Below, piece after piece: positions 1 to 8,362 of a DNA stretch of 64,000 nucleotides. Every line of letters starts with the position of its first letter. The first letter of the stretch is position 1. Source of the DNA: Actinomycetota bacterium (GTDB taxonomy: Bacteria; Actinomycetota; Geothermincolia; Geothermincolales; RBG-13-55-18); the NCBI GenBank assembly GCA_013178005.1, contig JABLXL010000016.1:1-64000 (forward strand). The letters run 5' to 3'. The notes below the pieces were generated by a model, which saw only the letters and a list, made by a program, of their open reading frames with translations, did no database searches and was not told where the DNA came from. The translations under genes were made by a program, and so were the position numbers.

Positions 1-120
1 TTTGCTCCTGCGCTTCCTTCAGACTCAACCTCGCGATTGAGCCCTTGCGCTTCGCTAGTCCTTCACCTCCGTCAGGTTGGACAGGGGACTTTCACCCCCG
101 AGCTGCCGGCCATGCCCGGC
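1..120. other. Unassigned 120 bp at the window edge
   Basis: No gene can be supported here. Short overlapping reading frames run through it in several phases but none has a ribosome-binding site or a recognisable domain. It lies just outside the bidirectional terminator hairpin that follows, so it is probably the tail of a transcription unit beginning outside the window. Confidence 0.3.
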
Positions 121-163
121 ACACGAAAAGAGGGCGGCCAGGGCCGCCCTCCGGTTTTTCGTG
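121..163. terminator. Bidirectional intrinsic terminator
   Basis: A long near-perfect inverted repeat: outer arms ACACGAAAAG and TTTTTCGTGT enclose the GC-rich stem GAGGGCGGCC / GGCCGCCCTC with a 1-2 nt loop. The A-tract on one side and T-tract on the other make it a terminator in both directions. It sits 20 bp past the stop of the minus-strand secreted protein gene (185-1315) and would end that transcript. Confidence 0.8.
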
Positions 164-184
164 TCCGCCGGGGTACGGGTTACT

Positions 185-1315
185 TTACTGCTTCGCTGCC
201 CCCGGTCCCTGGAATGACTTGAGCACCCAGATGCCGGTGGAGTTATACCACACCTTGTCCTGGCGCACGGAGTAATAGCCCGTGGCCTCGTCATACGTCG
301 GCCCAAGCACGTTGGGGAGGCTCTTTACACCGACCACCGCTCCTATACCCTGGACGAACCAGTTGTATTCGATGCGCGTCGCGTTCACCCGGCTCTCCGG
401 GAGGCCGTAATCATAGCGGATGAGCAGGGCGTCGTAGACGCCGCCCGGGGTGGTTATCTTTCCCTCCGAAACCACCTCGAAGGTAGCTCCGGCAACCTCA
501 GATCCCGACGAGAGGTATATCTGCGGCATGGAGCCGGTATCCCCAACCTGGAGGGGGAAGGACGTCGTCGCCGAGACCGGGGTCCTCTTATCGAAGGGGC
601 TCAGGTAACGCACCGTTTTTTTCGTGGAGCTGGTGCTCCCTTCCGGGAAATACTCCTTCGTGTATCCCCACTCGTGCCACTCGGCAGCGGTGGAATCGTT
701 GCTCATGTAGGAGGTGATGACGAAGCGGTGCCCGCCCGATCCCACATAGGTCCGCCTCACGGCGTAGGTGGCCTGGGGGAACTCGAAGGCGTCCATGGCC
801 TCGTGAATCCCGATGACCTCCTCGATGATCTTGTATGGGGTGGTCATGTTGAAATACCAGGGCCCCTCGAGGCCGAAATAGACCGGGTACATGTTGCTGG
901 TGGCCTCGACGCTCTTGTAGTAGGAGCTCGACCAGTTCACCGGCGGCTTGGGGTTCTCCGCCGCGTAAAGCTCGACGTCGTCCCGGTAGCCGAGGGTCCA
1001 GGTATCGTAATAGTCCCCGTGTTCGTCGTTGATCCAGTCGTTGATGTGGTAGACGGCTTTCGTCCCCACTTCGGGCTCCCAGTACTGGATGACCAGCCCG
1101 TCCTTCTTCTGCGGGGCTGGCTGTGACGTGGTCTCACCCGAGCCCGTGGTCTGCTCGGCCGGCTGCTGTCCCTCGGTGGTCTGTTCCGCCGGCTGCTGCT
1201 CCTGCGCCCATACCGTCACCCCCAGGACCAGGAACAGGCATCCCGCCGCCAAAAGGACGCAGAGGACTAACGCAGCCCTGCGCCACCCTCCCCTTGCGCG
1301 CATCATCTCCGACAT
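185..1315 (-). CDS. Secreted or membrane-anchored protein of unknown function
   Basis: A 376-residue protein. The N-terminus (MSEMMRARGGWRRAALVLC...) is basic and followed by a strongly hydrophobic stretch at about residues 13-37 ending near AQEQQ, so it is a Sec signal peptide or anchor. Residues 38-70 form a low-complexity linker with two copies of QQPAEQTT followed by a Gly/Ser/Thr stretch, then a roughly 300-residue aromatic-rich domain with no family I recognise. The composition (many Tyr, Trp, Thr; few Cys) fits an extracellular beta-rich domain. It is transcribed alone, ending at the terminator at 121-163, and diverges from the response-regulator operon that starts at 1718. The function is unknown; export is well supported. 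Confidence 0.75.
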   Translation of the reverse strand: MSEMMRARGGWRRAALVLCVLLAAGCLFLVLGVTVWAQEQQPAEQTTEGQQPAEQTTGSGETTSQPAPQKKDGLVIQYWEPEVGTKAVYHINDWINDEHGDYYDTWTLGYRDDVELYAAENPKPPVNWSSSYYKSVEATSNMYPVYFGLEGPWYFNMTTPYKIIEEVIGIHEAMDAFEFPQATYAVRRTYVGSGGHRFVITSYMSNDSTAAEWHEWGYTKEYFPEGSTSSTKKTVRYLSPFDKRTPVSATTSFPLQVGDTGSMPQIYLSSGSEVAGATFEVVSEGKITTPGGVYDALLIRYDYGLPESRVNATRIEYNWFVQGIGAVVGVKSLPNVLGPTYDEATGYYSVRQDKVWYNSTGIWVLKSFQGPGAAKQ

Positions 1316-1717
1316 CTCCTAACCCCCTTCGCCTCCCGTCCATGCCGGGACAACTCCCCGACCGGGATTCCGCGCTCCACGCCTCGACGGCGCCGCTGCC
1401 CCCCGGTCTTTTCCTTTTCCTGCCACCAACTGCCCGGGCGCGGCCCGGTAACGCACTTATCAGCGCACCTATATGTTATTCCCAGGCAACAAGCCTGTCC
1501 ATCGGTTGCCTTTCTTCCAAGTATTGTATTCGGCTGGAAAAGCTCCAAGCTGAAGAAGGGAAATCCGTGCCCGGAAGACCATCCCGTCGGGCATGCTGCG
1601 CTTGCGCGGACCGGGACACCCCCGGAAGCCCGGGAGATGAGAGAGCCGCGCGGGGCATGGAATAAGGCGCCCGCCGCTGTCATAATATATGCAAGGTTCA
1701 AAACGAAGGGGGCGAGG
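1316..1717. promoter_or_regulatory. Divergent intergenic region
   Basis: A 402 bp spacer between the minus-strand secreted protein and the plus-strand response regulator, expected to hold both promoters. A TAATAT at about 1684-1689 is a plausible -10 element for the plus-strand gene. Overlapping frames across the spacer show no ribosome-binding site or domain. I looked for cyclic-di-GMP and other riboswitch cores and saw none. Confidence 0.4.
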
Positions 1718-2638
1718 ATGCAGGGAAGAATACTCCTGGTGGACGACGAACCGGAGATCCTCAGGGCGGTAAAGTTTTACCTGGAGGATGAGGATTTCGA
1801 GGTGCATACGACCGAGGAGGGAGAGCGCGCCGTCGAGCTGGCGGAGGCCCTGCGCCCCGACCTCATCATCCTGGACGTCATGATGCCGGTTACCGACGGC
1901 ATCCAGGTCTGCCGCCAGCTCCGCACCCGCACCCGCACCCGCCTCATTCCCATCATCTTCCTGACCGCGCGCGAGGCGGTGGAGGACAAGATCAAGGGGC
2001 TGGAGGCGGGGGGAGACGACTACATCACCAAGCCCTTCAGCAACCAGGAGCTCCTGGCGAGGATAAAGGCGCATATCAAGCGCTCCCGCGAGGAGCTGAG
2101 TTCGCATCCGGTAACCGGCTTGCCCGGAGCGGTAACGGTTGAGAACGAGGTCAACCGGCGTCTCCAGGAGGGCGAGATCTTCACCGCCGTCTTCGCCGGA
2201 ATGGAGCACTTCCGCCCCTTCCAGGAGGCCTACGGGGTGAGCAGGGGCGAACGGCTTCTGCTCTTCATGGCCAGGACGCTGGAGGACGCGTTGGGCGCCT
2301 GCAAGGCGGAAGGGTGCTTCCTGGGACAGCCCTCCTACGACGAATGCATCCTGATATTGCCGCCCCACAAGGCAGCCGAGATATGTTCCCTGGCCGTCGA
2401 AGCCTTCGAGAGGGGCAAGCTGGAGCATTACCTTGAACAGCACCGCCGCCAGGGCGAGCTCACCTACTACGACTACCGCGGCGACATTATCCGCGCCCCC
2501 CTGGTGTTCCTCGCCCTGGGGGGAGTGTGCAACTCGAACCGTTTCATGGCCACCTACGCCAAGCTGGCGGAATGGGGTGCCCAGGTGCTGCTGAAGGCGC
2601 GCGCCCGGGGATGCAGCGGCCACGTCCTGGAGGAATGA
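1718..2638 (+). CDS. Response regulator with degenerate GGDEF-type output domain
   Basis: 306 residues. Residues 1-120 are a receiver domain with acidic pocket DD near residue 10, phospho-acceptor Asp53 (ILDVMMP) and Lys105 (ITKPF). The rest resembles a diguanylate-cyclase fold: HPVTGLPG is the usual GGDEF-domain opening (normally D-x-L-T-x-L-x-N) and ILILPP matches the strand after the active site. The active site, normally GGDEF, reads about GQPSYDECILIL, so catalysis is unlikely. The start was set at 1718 (MQGRILLVDDE) because GGGGGCGAGG lies just upstream; an earlier in-frame start at 1637 has no support. The next regulator begins 6 bp after this stop, so all three signalling genes probably form one operon. 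The role is probably phosphorylation-controlled protein interaction rather than c-di-GMP synthesis. Confidence 0.85.
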   Translation: MQGRILLVDDEPEILRAVKFYLEDEDFEVHTTEEGERAVELAEALRPDLIILDVMMPVTDGIQVCRQLRTRTRTRLIPIIFLTAREAVEDKIKGLEAGGDDYITKPFSNQELLARIKAHIKRSREELSSHPVTGLPGAVTVENEVNRRLQEGEIFTAVFAGMEHFRPFQEAYGVSRGERLLLFMARTLEDALGACKAEGCFLGQPSYDECILILPPHKAAEICSLAVEAFERGKLEHYLEQHRRQGELTYYDYRGDIIRAPLVFLALGGVCNSNRFMATYAKLAEWGAQVLLKARARGCSGHVLEE

Positions 2639-2644
2639 AGGGCC

Positions 2645-3337
2645 ATGGCCGGAGAATTGATCCTGGTGGTGGACGACGAGGCGAACATCGTCGAGCTGGC
2701 GCGCCTGTACCTGGAGAAGGAGGGATTCCGGGTCGCCGAGGCCTCGGGAGGCGAGGAGGCCTTGAAACGCTTCGAGGAGCTGCAGCCCGCCCTCGTCATC
2801 CTGGACATCATGATCCCCGAGCCGGACGGCTGGGAGGTATGCAGACGCATCCGCTCGCGTTCGCGCCTTCCCATCATCATGCTCACCGCGCGCGAGGACG
2901 AGGTGGACAAGGTGGTGGGGCTCGAACTGGGCGCGGACGATTACCTCACCAAGCCTTTCAGCCCACGGGAGCTGGTGGCGAGGGTGAAGGCGGTGCTCAG
3001 GCGCACCCAGCCTTTACCAGAGCCCCAGGACGTCCTTCACCTGGACGACCTGGTCATCGACTGCTCCCGCCGCCGCGTAACCCAGGGAGGCAGGGAGGTG
3101 GAGCTCACGCCGCGGGAGTTCGACCTGCTGTACGTGCTGGCCCTGAACCGCGGCATCGTCATGAGCCGCGAGAAACTCCTGGAGCGCGTGTGGGGCTACG
3201 ACTACTACGGCGACACGCGAACCGTGGACGTGCATATCCGCCACATGCGGGAAAAGCTCGGGGAGGATTCCTCCAACCCGCGCTACGTGGAAACGGTCTG
3301 GGGGGTCGGGTACAAGTTCAGGGAAGGGAAGCGTTGA
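2645..3337 (+). CDS. OmpR/PhoB-family response regulator
   Basis: 230 residues: receiver domain at 1-120 with phospho-acceptor Asp54 (ILDIMIP) and Lys103 (LTKPFSP), then an OmpR-type winged helix at about 130-228 ending in the characteristic ETVWGVGYKF. Its start is 6 bp downstream of the degenerate-GGDEF regulator and its stop is 4 bp upstream of the histidine kinase, so it is almost certainly that kinase's partner. Two receivers in front of one kinase raise the possibility that the kinase phosphorylates both. Confidence 0.95.
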   Translation: MAGELILVVDDEANIVELARLYLEKEGFRVAEASGGEEALKRFEELQPALVILDIMIPEPDGWEVCRRIRSRSRLPIIMLTAREDEVDKVVGLELGADDYLTKPFSPRELVARVKAVLRRTQPLPEPQDVLHLDDLVIDCSRRRVTQGGREVELTPREFDLLYVLALNRGIVMSREKLLERVWGYDYYGDTRTVDVHIRHMREKLGEDSSNPRYVETVWGVGYKFREGKR

Positions 3338-3341
3338 GGAG

Positions 3342-4838
3342 ATGACGAGGAAGCGGACCCCTTCCTTCCGCTCCCTGCGCGGCCGCTTCATATTCTATTT
3401 CCTCTTCCTGGCCCTCCTCAGCCTGCTCCTCTTCGGCGCCCTCTTCTCATACCTGGCATGGAGGGAGCGCAGCCGCGAGGAACGGGCCGCACGCGAAGAG
3501 TTGGTGGATCAATCCAAGGAGATGGGCCGGGACCTCGCGATGCTTTTCGCTCTGGGAGAGCGGCTTCCCGGGACGGCCTTAGCGGAGACCGAGAGGATAA
3601 CCCAGCTCCTGCGCCTGGAGGGGAAGCTCATCAAGGCGGTGAGCGTGATCGTGGATGGCGACGGGGTGGTGGTCGCTCCGCGCCCCATACCCGCTCGCGT
3701 TCCGCGCTCCTTCGACCCCGGCTTGCTCGCCTCGGACGAGATCGTGTCCCGGGAGGGCGACTTCGGCCTCCTGGGAGAGGTATACCTGGTGGCCGTGCCC
3801 TTGAGGATACCCAGCCACCCCGAATACTACAACCTGCTGGTGGCAAAGCGCCCGCAGGACCTGGTCACCACGTCCGCCGGGGAGCTCATGCGATACCTGG
3901 TGATCGCCGGCGGCGCCGCCCTGCTGCTCTCCCTGGTCCTGGCCCTTTACCTCAGCTCATACGTGCTCCGGCCCCTGCGGAGCCTGAGCCGGGCGGCCTG
4001 GGAGCTCGCCCACGGCAACCTGGAGAAAAGGGTGGACATAGCGGGCAAAGACGAGATCGCCGAGCTCTCGCGCTATTTCAATTACATGGCGGATCGCATC
4101 CAGACCAGCGCGAGGCTGCAGAAGGATTTCGTCGCCAACGTCTCCCACGAGATAAGGACCCCGCTCACCTCCATCGAGGGGTTCTCCCAGGCCCTCCTCG
4201 AGGACATGGTGCAGTCGGAGGAAGACAGGCGCCGCTACCTGGGCATCATCGCCGAGGAGAGCAGGCGGCTGAAGAGGGTGCTGGAGCAGCTCCTGGCCCT
4301 ATCCCGCATCGACGCCGGCGCCTGGGCGCTGCGACCCTCACACCTGTCTATGGAGGAATACCTGCGCGAGGTGGGGGAGAAGGTGATGCCTAAGGCGCAA
4401 GATAAGGGCCTGGATTTGCGGGTGGAGATCCACGGCGGCCTTCCCACCATCGAGACGGACCGCGACGCCCTCGAGCAGGTGCTGCACAACCTCCTGGACA
4501 ACGCGGTCAAGTTCACCCCTGAGGGGGGCGAGGTGGTCCTCTCCGCGGACCCCCTTCCCCTGGGGGGGGTGCGGATCCAGGTCAGGGACAGCGGCCAGGG
4601 CATACCCGTAGAGGAGCAGGAGCGCGTGTTCGACCGCTTCGCGCGCGTGGAGCGTTCGCGCTCGCAGCGGCTTGGCGGTTCGGGGCTGGGGCTCTCGGTA
4701 TGCCGCGAGCTGGTCGGCCTGCTGGGGGGGAGGATATCCCTCTGGAGCCAGCCCGGGAAGGGAACGGTTTTCACCTTGGAGCTGCCGCCAAGGCCGCCGG
4801 ACACCTCGCCGGGGACGGAGGCGGGCGCACCGGCTTGA
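3342..4838 (+). CDS. PhoR-type sensor histidine kinase
   Basis: 498 residues. Membrane segment at about 16-40, extracytoplasmic sensor region 41-180, second membrane segment about 184-208, HAMP about 209-262, HisKA with phospho-acceptor His269 (NVSHEIRTPL), and an HATPase_c domain with N-box LLDNAVKF, G1 DSGQGI, F-box and G2 GGSGLGL. A normal-length, complete kinase. It follows its response regulator by 4 bp and is followed 35 bp later by mutM, which may be co-transcribed. The sensed signal cannot be told from sequence. Confidence 0.95.
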   Translation: MTRKRTPSFRSLRGRFIFYFLFLALLSLLLFGALFSYLAWRERSREERAAREELVDQSKEMGRDLAMLFALGERLPGTALAETERITQLLRLEGKLIKAVSVIVDGDGVVVAPRPIPARVPRSFDPGLLASDEIVSREGDFGLLGEVYLVAVPLRIPSHPEYYNLLVAKRPQDLVTTSAGELMRYLVIAGGAALLLSLVLALYLSSYVLRPLRSLSRAAWELAHGNLEKRVDIAGKDEIAELSRYFNYMADRIQTSARLQKDFVANVSHEIRTPLTSIEGFSQALLEDMVQSEEDRRRYLGIIAEESRRLKRVLEQLLALSRIDAGAWALRPSHLSMEEYLREVGEKVMPKAQDKGLDLRVEIHGGLPTIETDRDALEQVLHNLLDNAVKFTPEGGEVVLSADPLPLGGVRIQVRDSGQGIPVEEQERVFDRFARVERSRSQRLGGSGLGLSVCRELVGLLGGRISLWSQPGKGTVFTLELPPRPPDTSPGTEAGAPA

Positions 4839-4873
4839 GGCGCTTGAGGGCTCATCGGTAGCAAGGAGGGATG

Positions 4874-5695
4874 ATGCCGGAGCTTCCCGAGGTCGAGGTC
4901 ATACGCAGGCAACTGGAGCGGGAGCTCGCGGGCGCGCGTATCGCGGGTTGCGAGGTGATGTTGCCGCGCCTGGTAAGTCATCCCAGTCTCTCCGGCTACC
5001 GCAGGGGGGTCAAAGGCAGGCGGATACTCGAGGTGGGGCGGCGGGGGAAATACCTGCTCCTGGAGCTGGACGGGGACAGGGAGCTGGTGATACACCTCGG
5101 GATGACCGGATCGCTCCTCCTCGCCTCCCCGCGCGAGGAGCGGCCACGCCATACCCACATCGTCTTCCATCTGGAGGACGGAAGGGACCTGCTGTACGTG
5201 GACCCCCGCACCTTCGGCGAGACGGCCCTTCTCTGGGGCGGAGACCGACGTCCCCTTCGCGGCCTCCACAACCTGGGCCCTGAACCCCTTTCGGATGAAT
5301 TCACCCGCGAGCGTCTCCGCGCCGCGCTTTCCGGCAGGTGCCGCGTGAAGTCGGCCCTCATGGACCAGTCACGTGTCGCCGGCGTCGGCAACATATACGC
5401 TGACGAGGCCCTGCACCGCGCCGGCATAAGCCCCCTGCGCCGCGCCGGGGACCTCGGCCCCGAGGAGGCCGCGCGCCTCCACCGGGCGCTGCGGGAGGTG
5501 CTCAAGGAGGCCATAGAGCGCGGGGGCTCATCGGTGAGCGACTACGTGGACCTGCGGGGCGACCGCGGCGACTTCCAGGATGCCCACCGCGTCTACCGTC
5601 GCGCCGGCCTGCCATGCCCCCGCTGCGGCGCCGCCATCCTACGCGAGGTGATCTGCGGCCGCGGTTCCTATTTCTGCCCCTCCTGTCAGAAATAA
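4874..5695 (+). CDS. mutM: Formamidopyrimidine-DNA glycosylase
   Basis: 273 residues. It removes oxidised purines such as 8-oxoguanine from DNA and nicks the strand by beta,delta-elimination. The chosen start gives PELPEVEV directly after Met, as the family needs because the N-terminal proline is the catalytic nucleophile. The preceding ATG at 4871 would leave an extra Met; it is only 1 nt from AAGGAGG, whereas 4874 has better spacing. Also visible: catalytic Glu after Pro, GRRGKYLL with the loop lysine, the helix-two-turn-helix region (VAGVGNIYADEAL) and a C-terminal zinc finger C-P-R-C...C-P-S-C. It follows the two-component operon closely, so it may be transcribed with it. Confidence 0.96.
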   Translation: MPELPEVEVIRRQLERELAGARIAGCEVMLPRLVSHPSLSGYRRGVKGRRILEVGRRGKYLLLELDGDRELVIHLGMTGSLLLASPREERPRHTHIVFHLEDGRDLLYVDPRTFGETALLWGGDRRPLRGLHNLGPEPLSDEFTRERLRAALSGRCRVKSALMDQSRVAGVGNIYADEALHRAGISPLRRAGDLGPEEAARLHRALREVLKEAIERGGSSVSDYVDLRGDRGDFQDAHRVYRRAGLPCPRCGAAILREVICGRGSYFCPSCQK

Positions 5696-6061
5696 GCGTT
5701 TGTCTCTTCTCCTTGTGCTCGTTGGCCTGCATCGCATTGGCGACGGCGCCGTGCATAGCAAGGCGCAACGGTGCCGGCGCGTTGCGCCTCGAAACAATAC
5801 AAAACCTGGAAGATATACGTCCATACGCTAAACCGTGGACCCTTTGTCGTGACGATCTTCCTCAGTGGGAGCTGAGCGTGGGAAATGGGGGCGTGTCTTC
5901 TCTTTGCTGATTCCGCCGCTTCGCGAGCAAGGTACCTACCGTCTCCTCGGAACAAAAAAGTTAAGACAGGACCCTACCGGCCCGGGCCGGAGAAAGCAGC
6001 CGCAAGCAAAGCGAGGAAAAATTCAAGATACGACCCCATAGAGGAGGCGGGACCCCATAGA
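5696..6061. other. Intergenic region with REP-like element
   Basis: Convergent spacer between mutM and the minus-strand surface protein. It holds one copy of the dispersed palindromic repeat (5889-5974) and, at about 6030-6061, two tandem copies of GACCCCATAGAGGAGGC. No supported gene; short frames across it have no ribosome-binding site. Confidence 0.5.
5889..5974 (-). repeat. REP-like palindromic element, copy 1
   Basis: An approximately 86 bp imperfect palindrome. Read on the minus strand it starts GGGTCCTGTCTTAACTTTTT and ends near AGACACGCCC, with TTGTTCCG and CGGCGGAAT as further conserved inner blocks. It matches the copies at 12669-12754 and 12797-12870 in both ends and length, and the copy at 11557-11630 more loosely. 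The arms and dispersal resemble elements mobilised by REP-associated tyrosine transposases; that link is inference, since no transposase is in the window. Confidence 0.75.
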
Positions 6062-6087
6062 GGAGGCCGGGCCGAAGCCCGGCCTCC
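6062..6087 (-). terminator. Strong hairpin after the surface-protein gene
   Basis: Perfect 11-bp stem GGAGGCCGGGC / GCCCGGCCTCC closed by a UUCG-type tetraloop on the minus strand, 14 bp past the stop of the gene at 6101-8362. There is no T-run, so it may act as a transcript-stabilising or pausing hairpin rather than a classic intrinsic terminator. Confidence 0.6.
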
Positions 6088-6100
6088 ATGATGGTATCTA

Positions 6101-8362
6101 TTACCGGGGTCCGTAACCTATGGAGCAGGTGCCTCCCGTCTTGCGCGAGCCGTCCTGCGGGTCGGTGTAGACGAAATACATGGCGCGCTCCACCACCACC
6201 CCGTAGGAGCATGCGGCGCCGACCCCGGCCGCCTCCATGGGGCAGGCCTCCACGCGCGTGGATACGTCCGTCGCCTCCAGCCCCGGGACGTCGTCCACCT
6301 TCACCGTCATGCGGTAGTTGGGCGGGCACTCGCGCTCCTCCACGATGGGCTCCCCCGTGGGGGTCATGTAGGTCAGCTCTATCTTCTGCCAGAAGTCGTA
6401 GGGGTTCATGATGAGCACGAAGGTGTCGAACCCCCCGCCGGTATACCCCTCCGCCAGGAACCACTTGGGTAGGGTCTCGCATGCGCCGATGGAGGTGGCG
6501 CCGTCGTTGGCGGTGCCGTAGTTGAAGTATACGGAGCGCTCGGCCACGATCCCCGCGGGGACCTTCTCCACCGTGAGGTCAAGGTCTCCCGCGACCCCGT
6601 CGAAGATACGCGGCGTCTGGGTGTCGGAGGAGGTGTCCTGCACGAACTCGGTGACCCGGCCGTCCAGGTAGCCGTGGGCCTCCTCCGCGCTCACCAGGCC
6701 GTTGTCGTTCGTGTCCGCCTCCTTCTTCCCCAGGGCCTCCACGAAGTAATAGGCCCAGACCCCGTTGCCGTAGTCGCCGTCGGCGGCGGTGAAATCGTCA
6801 TCGGGGTATTCGTACGACTTCTCGCCCTTGTCGCAGGAGGAAAGGAGAACCCTACCCGGGGCGGCCAGCCCCTCCGCGATCTCGCCGCTGTTGTCGCAGC
6901 TGAAGAGGCCTACGAGCTTCTGCGTCTTCAGGTTGGAGAGATAGGTCTCAAGCTCGCCGCCGGAGACCTTGCCGTCGTAGAGGTCCAGGTAATCGCCGGA
7001 GGCGTCCTCGGAGCTGCGGCCCCCGAAGAAGAGGACCACGATGTCGTCCTCGTCGGTGTTTTCGGCCAGCCACTCCATCTTGTCCTGGAAGTTCGCCAGG
7101 GTCGCGTTTGCGCCCTCGTAGTAGATATACGTGAAGCCTCCGCTGTCCGCCAGCTTGTGCTTGATGTCATACATGTCGTCCACGGAGTACTTGAGGTCCG
7201 CTCCGTCGGGGTAGTCCTCGATGCCGAAGAGCACCGCGTATCGCTGGACGTCGCCCTCCTCGCCGGCGGAGGCGAGCTGCACCGGCCGGGTGGCGGTTAC
7301 CTTGGTGGAGACGTCGGTCCCCTCCAGCCCCGGCACCTCGTCCACGTGGATGGTGTCGCGCGCCCAGGGGGCGACGCCGGGGTGGGTCACGCTCACCGGC
7401 TGGAAACCGGGGGCGTTGGAGTAGAAGGTATAGGTGATGTCCACGGCGTAATCAGACGGGTTCATGGCCATGACCCAGGTGTCGAAGTCGCCGCCGGTGT
7501 AACCCTCGGGCAGGTACCATTCCGGCGAGGTCTCGGTGGCGCCGATGGAGCTCGAGCCGCCCGCCTTCCCATAGTAGTCGAAATACATGGCTCGCTCGGC
7601 GACCAGCGGTTTGTCCGAGCAGATATAGGTGGAGACGTCGGTGTCGTCGAACTTAACCTGCTGCGGCTGCTCCCCGCCCCCCTCGCCGGTGGCGGGGATG
7701 AAATTGTCCTGCCCCTCCGTCCACACCAGGTCGTCCAGCTTGATGGTCCTCCTGCGCCCGGCGGGAACGCTGGTCTTGAACTCGTAACGCTGGCCGCCAT
7801 TGGGCTTCATGAGCTTGACGCGGACGTTTTCGGCGTCCTCCTCGCCGGGGTTCATGAGCAGGACGTAGGTGTCGAAGCCTCCCCCGGTGTAGCCCTCGGG
7901 CAGGTACCAGCTCCAGCTGGGTCTGTCCGCCCCGATGGTGGCGTGGCCGCCCGCCCTCTTTCCCTGCCCGGAATCGTAGCTGAAGTACATGGCCCGCTCC
8001 GCGATGACCCCATCGCCCTCGCAGGTCACCTCCGCGGCGACCTCTTTCTTCTCGAGTCCGGGTATGGTGTTGAGGAACACGGTGGTCCTGGTCTCGCCCT
8101 GCAGGGGCACGTCCCAGGTGATGGGCTCGCCGTCCGGGGTGAAAAACCTGCAGTGGGCTATGGCATCGCTCTGGTTGGGGTTCTGGATCAGGATCCAGGT
8201 GTCGAAGTCTCCGCCGGTGTAGCCCTCGGCGAAATACCAGCCCTTGGTCCCGCAGGCGGCCTTGACCTCCTCCGCGGGCGCCGCCGCCGCGCCCATGGCG
8301 CAAAGCAGACCGCCGAGGACCATGGCCAGCAGGACCGTCGCAAACCTCTTTTTCCCGCTCAT
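6101..8362 (-). CDS. Secreted surface-repeat protein with inserted caspase-like domain
   Basis: 753 residues. The start at 8362 (MSGKKRFATVLLAM) follows AAGGAGGTT at good spacing and gives a clear signal peptide; the frame continues about 110 codons upstream without support. The mature protein has four copies of a roughly 110-130-residue repeat opening with W-Y/F-x-x-E-G-Y-T-G-G-x-F-D-T and closing with VAERAMYF and a Gly-rich SIGA/TIGA segment. Between copies 3 and 4 is a domain of about 220 residues that begins like a peptidase C14 caspase (YAVLFGIEDYP...LKYSVDDMYDI). The usual His motif (GHG) reads FFGGRSSED and the usual Cys motif (D-x-C-x-S-G) reads SCDNSG, so both catalytic positions look lost. 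An EF-hand-like loop (DTNDNGLVSAEE) follows. Probably a cell-surface adhesin or sensor, not a protease. Confidence 0.85.
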   Translation of the reverse strand: MSGKKRFATVLLAMVLGGLLCAMGAAAAPAEEVKAACGTKGWYFAEGYTGGDFDTWILIQNPNQSDAIAHCRFFTPDGEPITWDVPLQGETRTTVFLNTIPGLEKKEVAAEVTCEGDGVIAERAMYFSYDSGQGKRAGGHATIGADRPSWSWYLPEGYTGGGFDTYVLLMNPGEEDAENVRVKLMKPNGGQRYEFKTSVPAGRRRTIKLDDLVWTEGQDNFIPATGEGGGEQPQQVKFDDTDVSTYICSDKPLVAERAMYFDYYGKAGGSSSIGATETSPEWYLPEGYTGGDFDTWVMAMNPSDYAVDITYTFYSNAPGFQPVSVTHPGVAPWARDTIHVDEVPGLEGTDVSTKVTATRPVQLASAGEEGDVQRYAVLFGIEDYPDGADLKYSVDDMYDIKHKLADSGGFTYIYYEGANATLANFQDKMEWLAENTDEDDIVVLFFGGRSSEDASGDYLDLYDGKVSGGELETYLSNLKTQKLVGLFSCDNSGEIAEGLAAPGRVLLSSCDKGEKSYEYPDDDFTAADGDYGNGVWAYYFVEALGKKEADTNDNGLVSAEEAHGYLDGRVTEFVQDTSSDTQTPRIFDGVAGDLDLTVEKVPAGIVAERSVYFNYGTANDGATSIGACETLPKWFLAEGYTGGGFDTFVLIMNPYDFWQKIELTYMTPTGEPIVEERECPPNYRMTVKVDDVPGLEATDVSTRVEACPMEAAGVGAACSYGVVVERAMYFVYTDPQDGSRKTGGTCSIGYGPR

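Noticed and set aside
37-306. Overlapping short frames at the window start
   Set aside because: No ribosome-binding site, no domain; they cross a bidirectional terminator hairpin.
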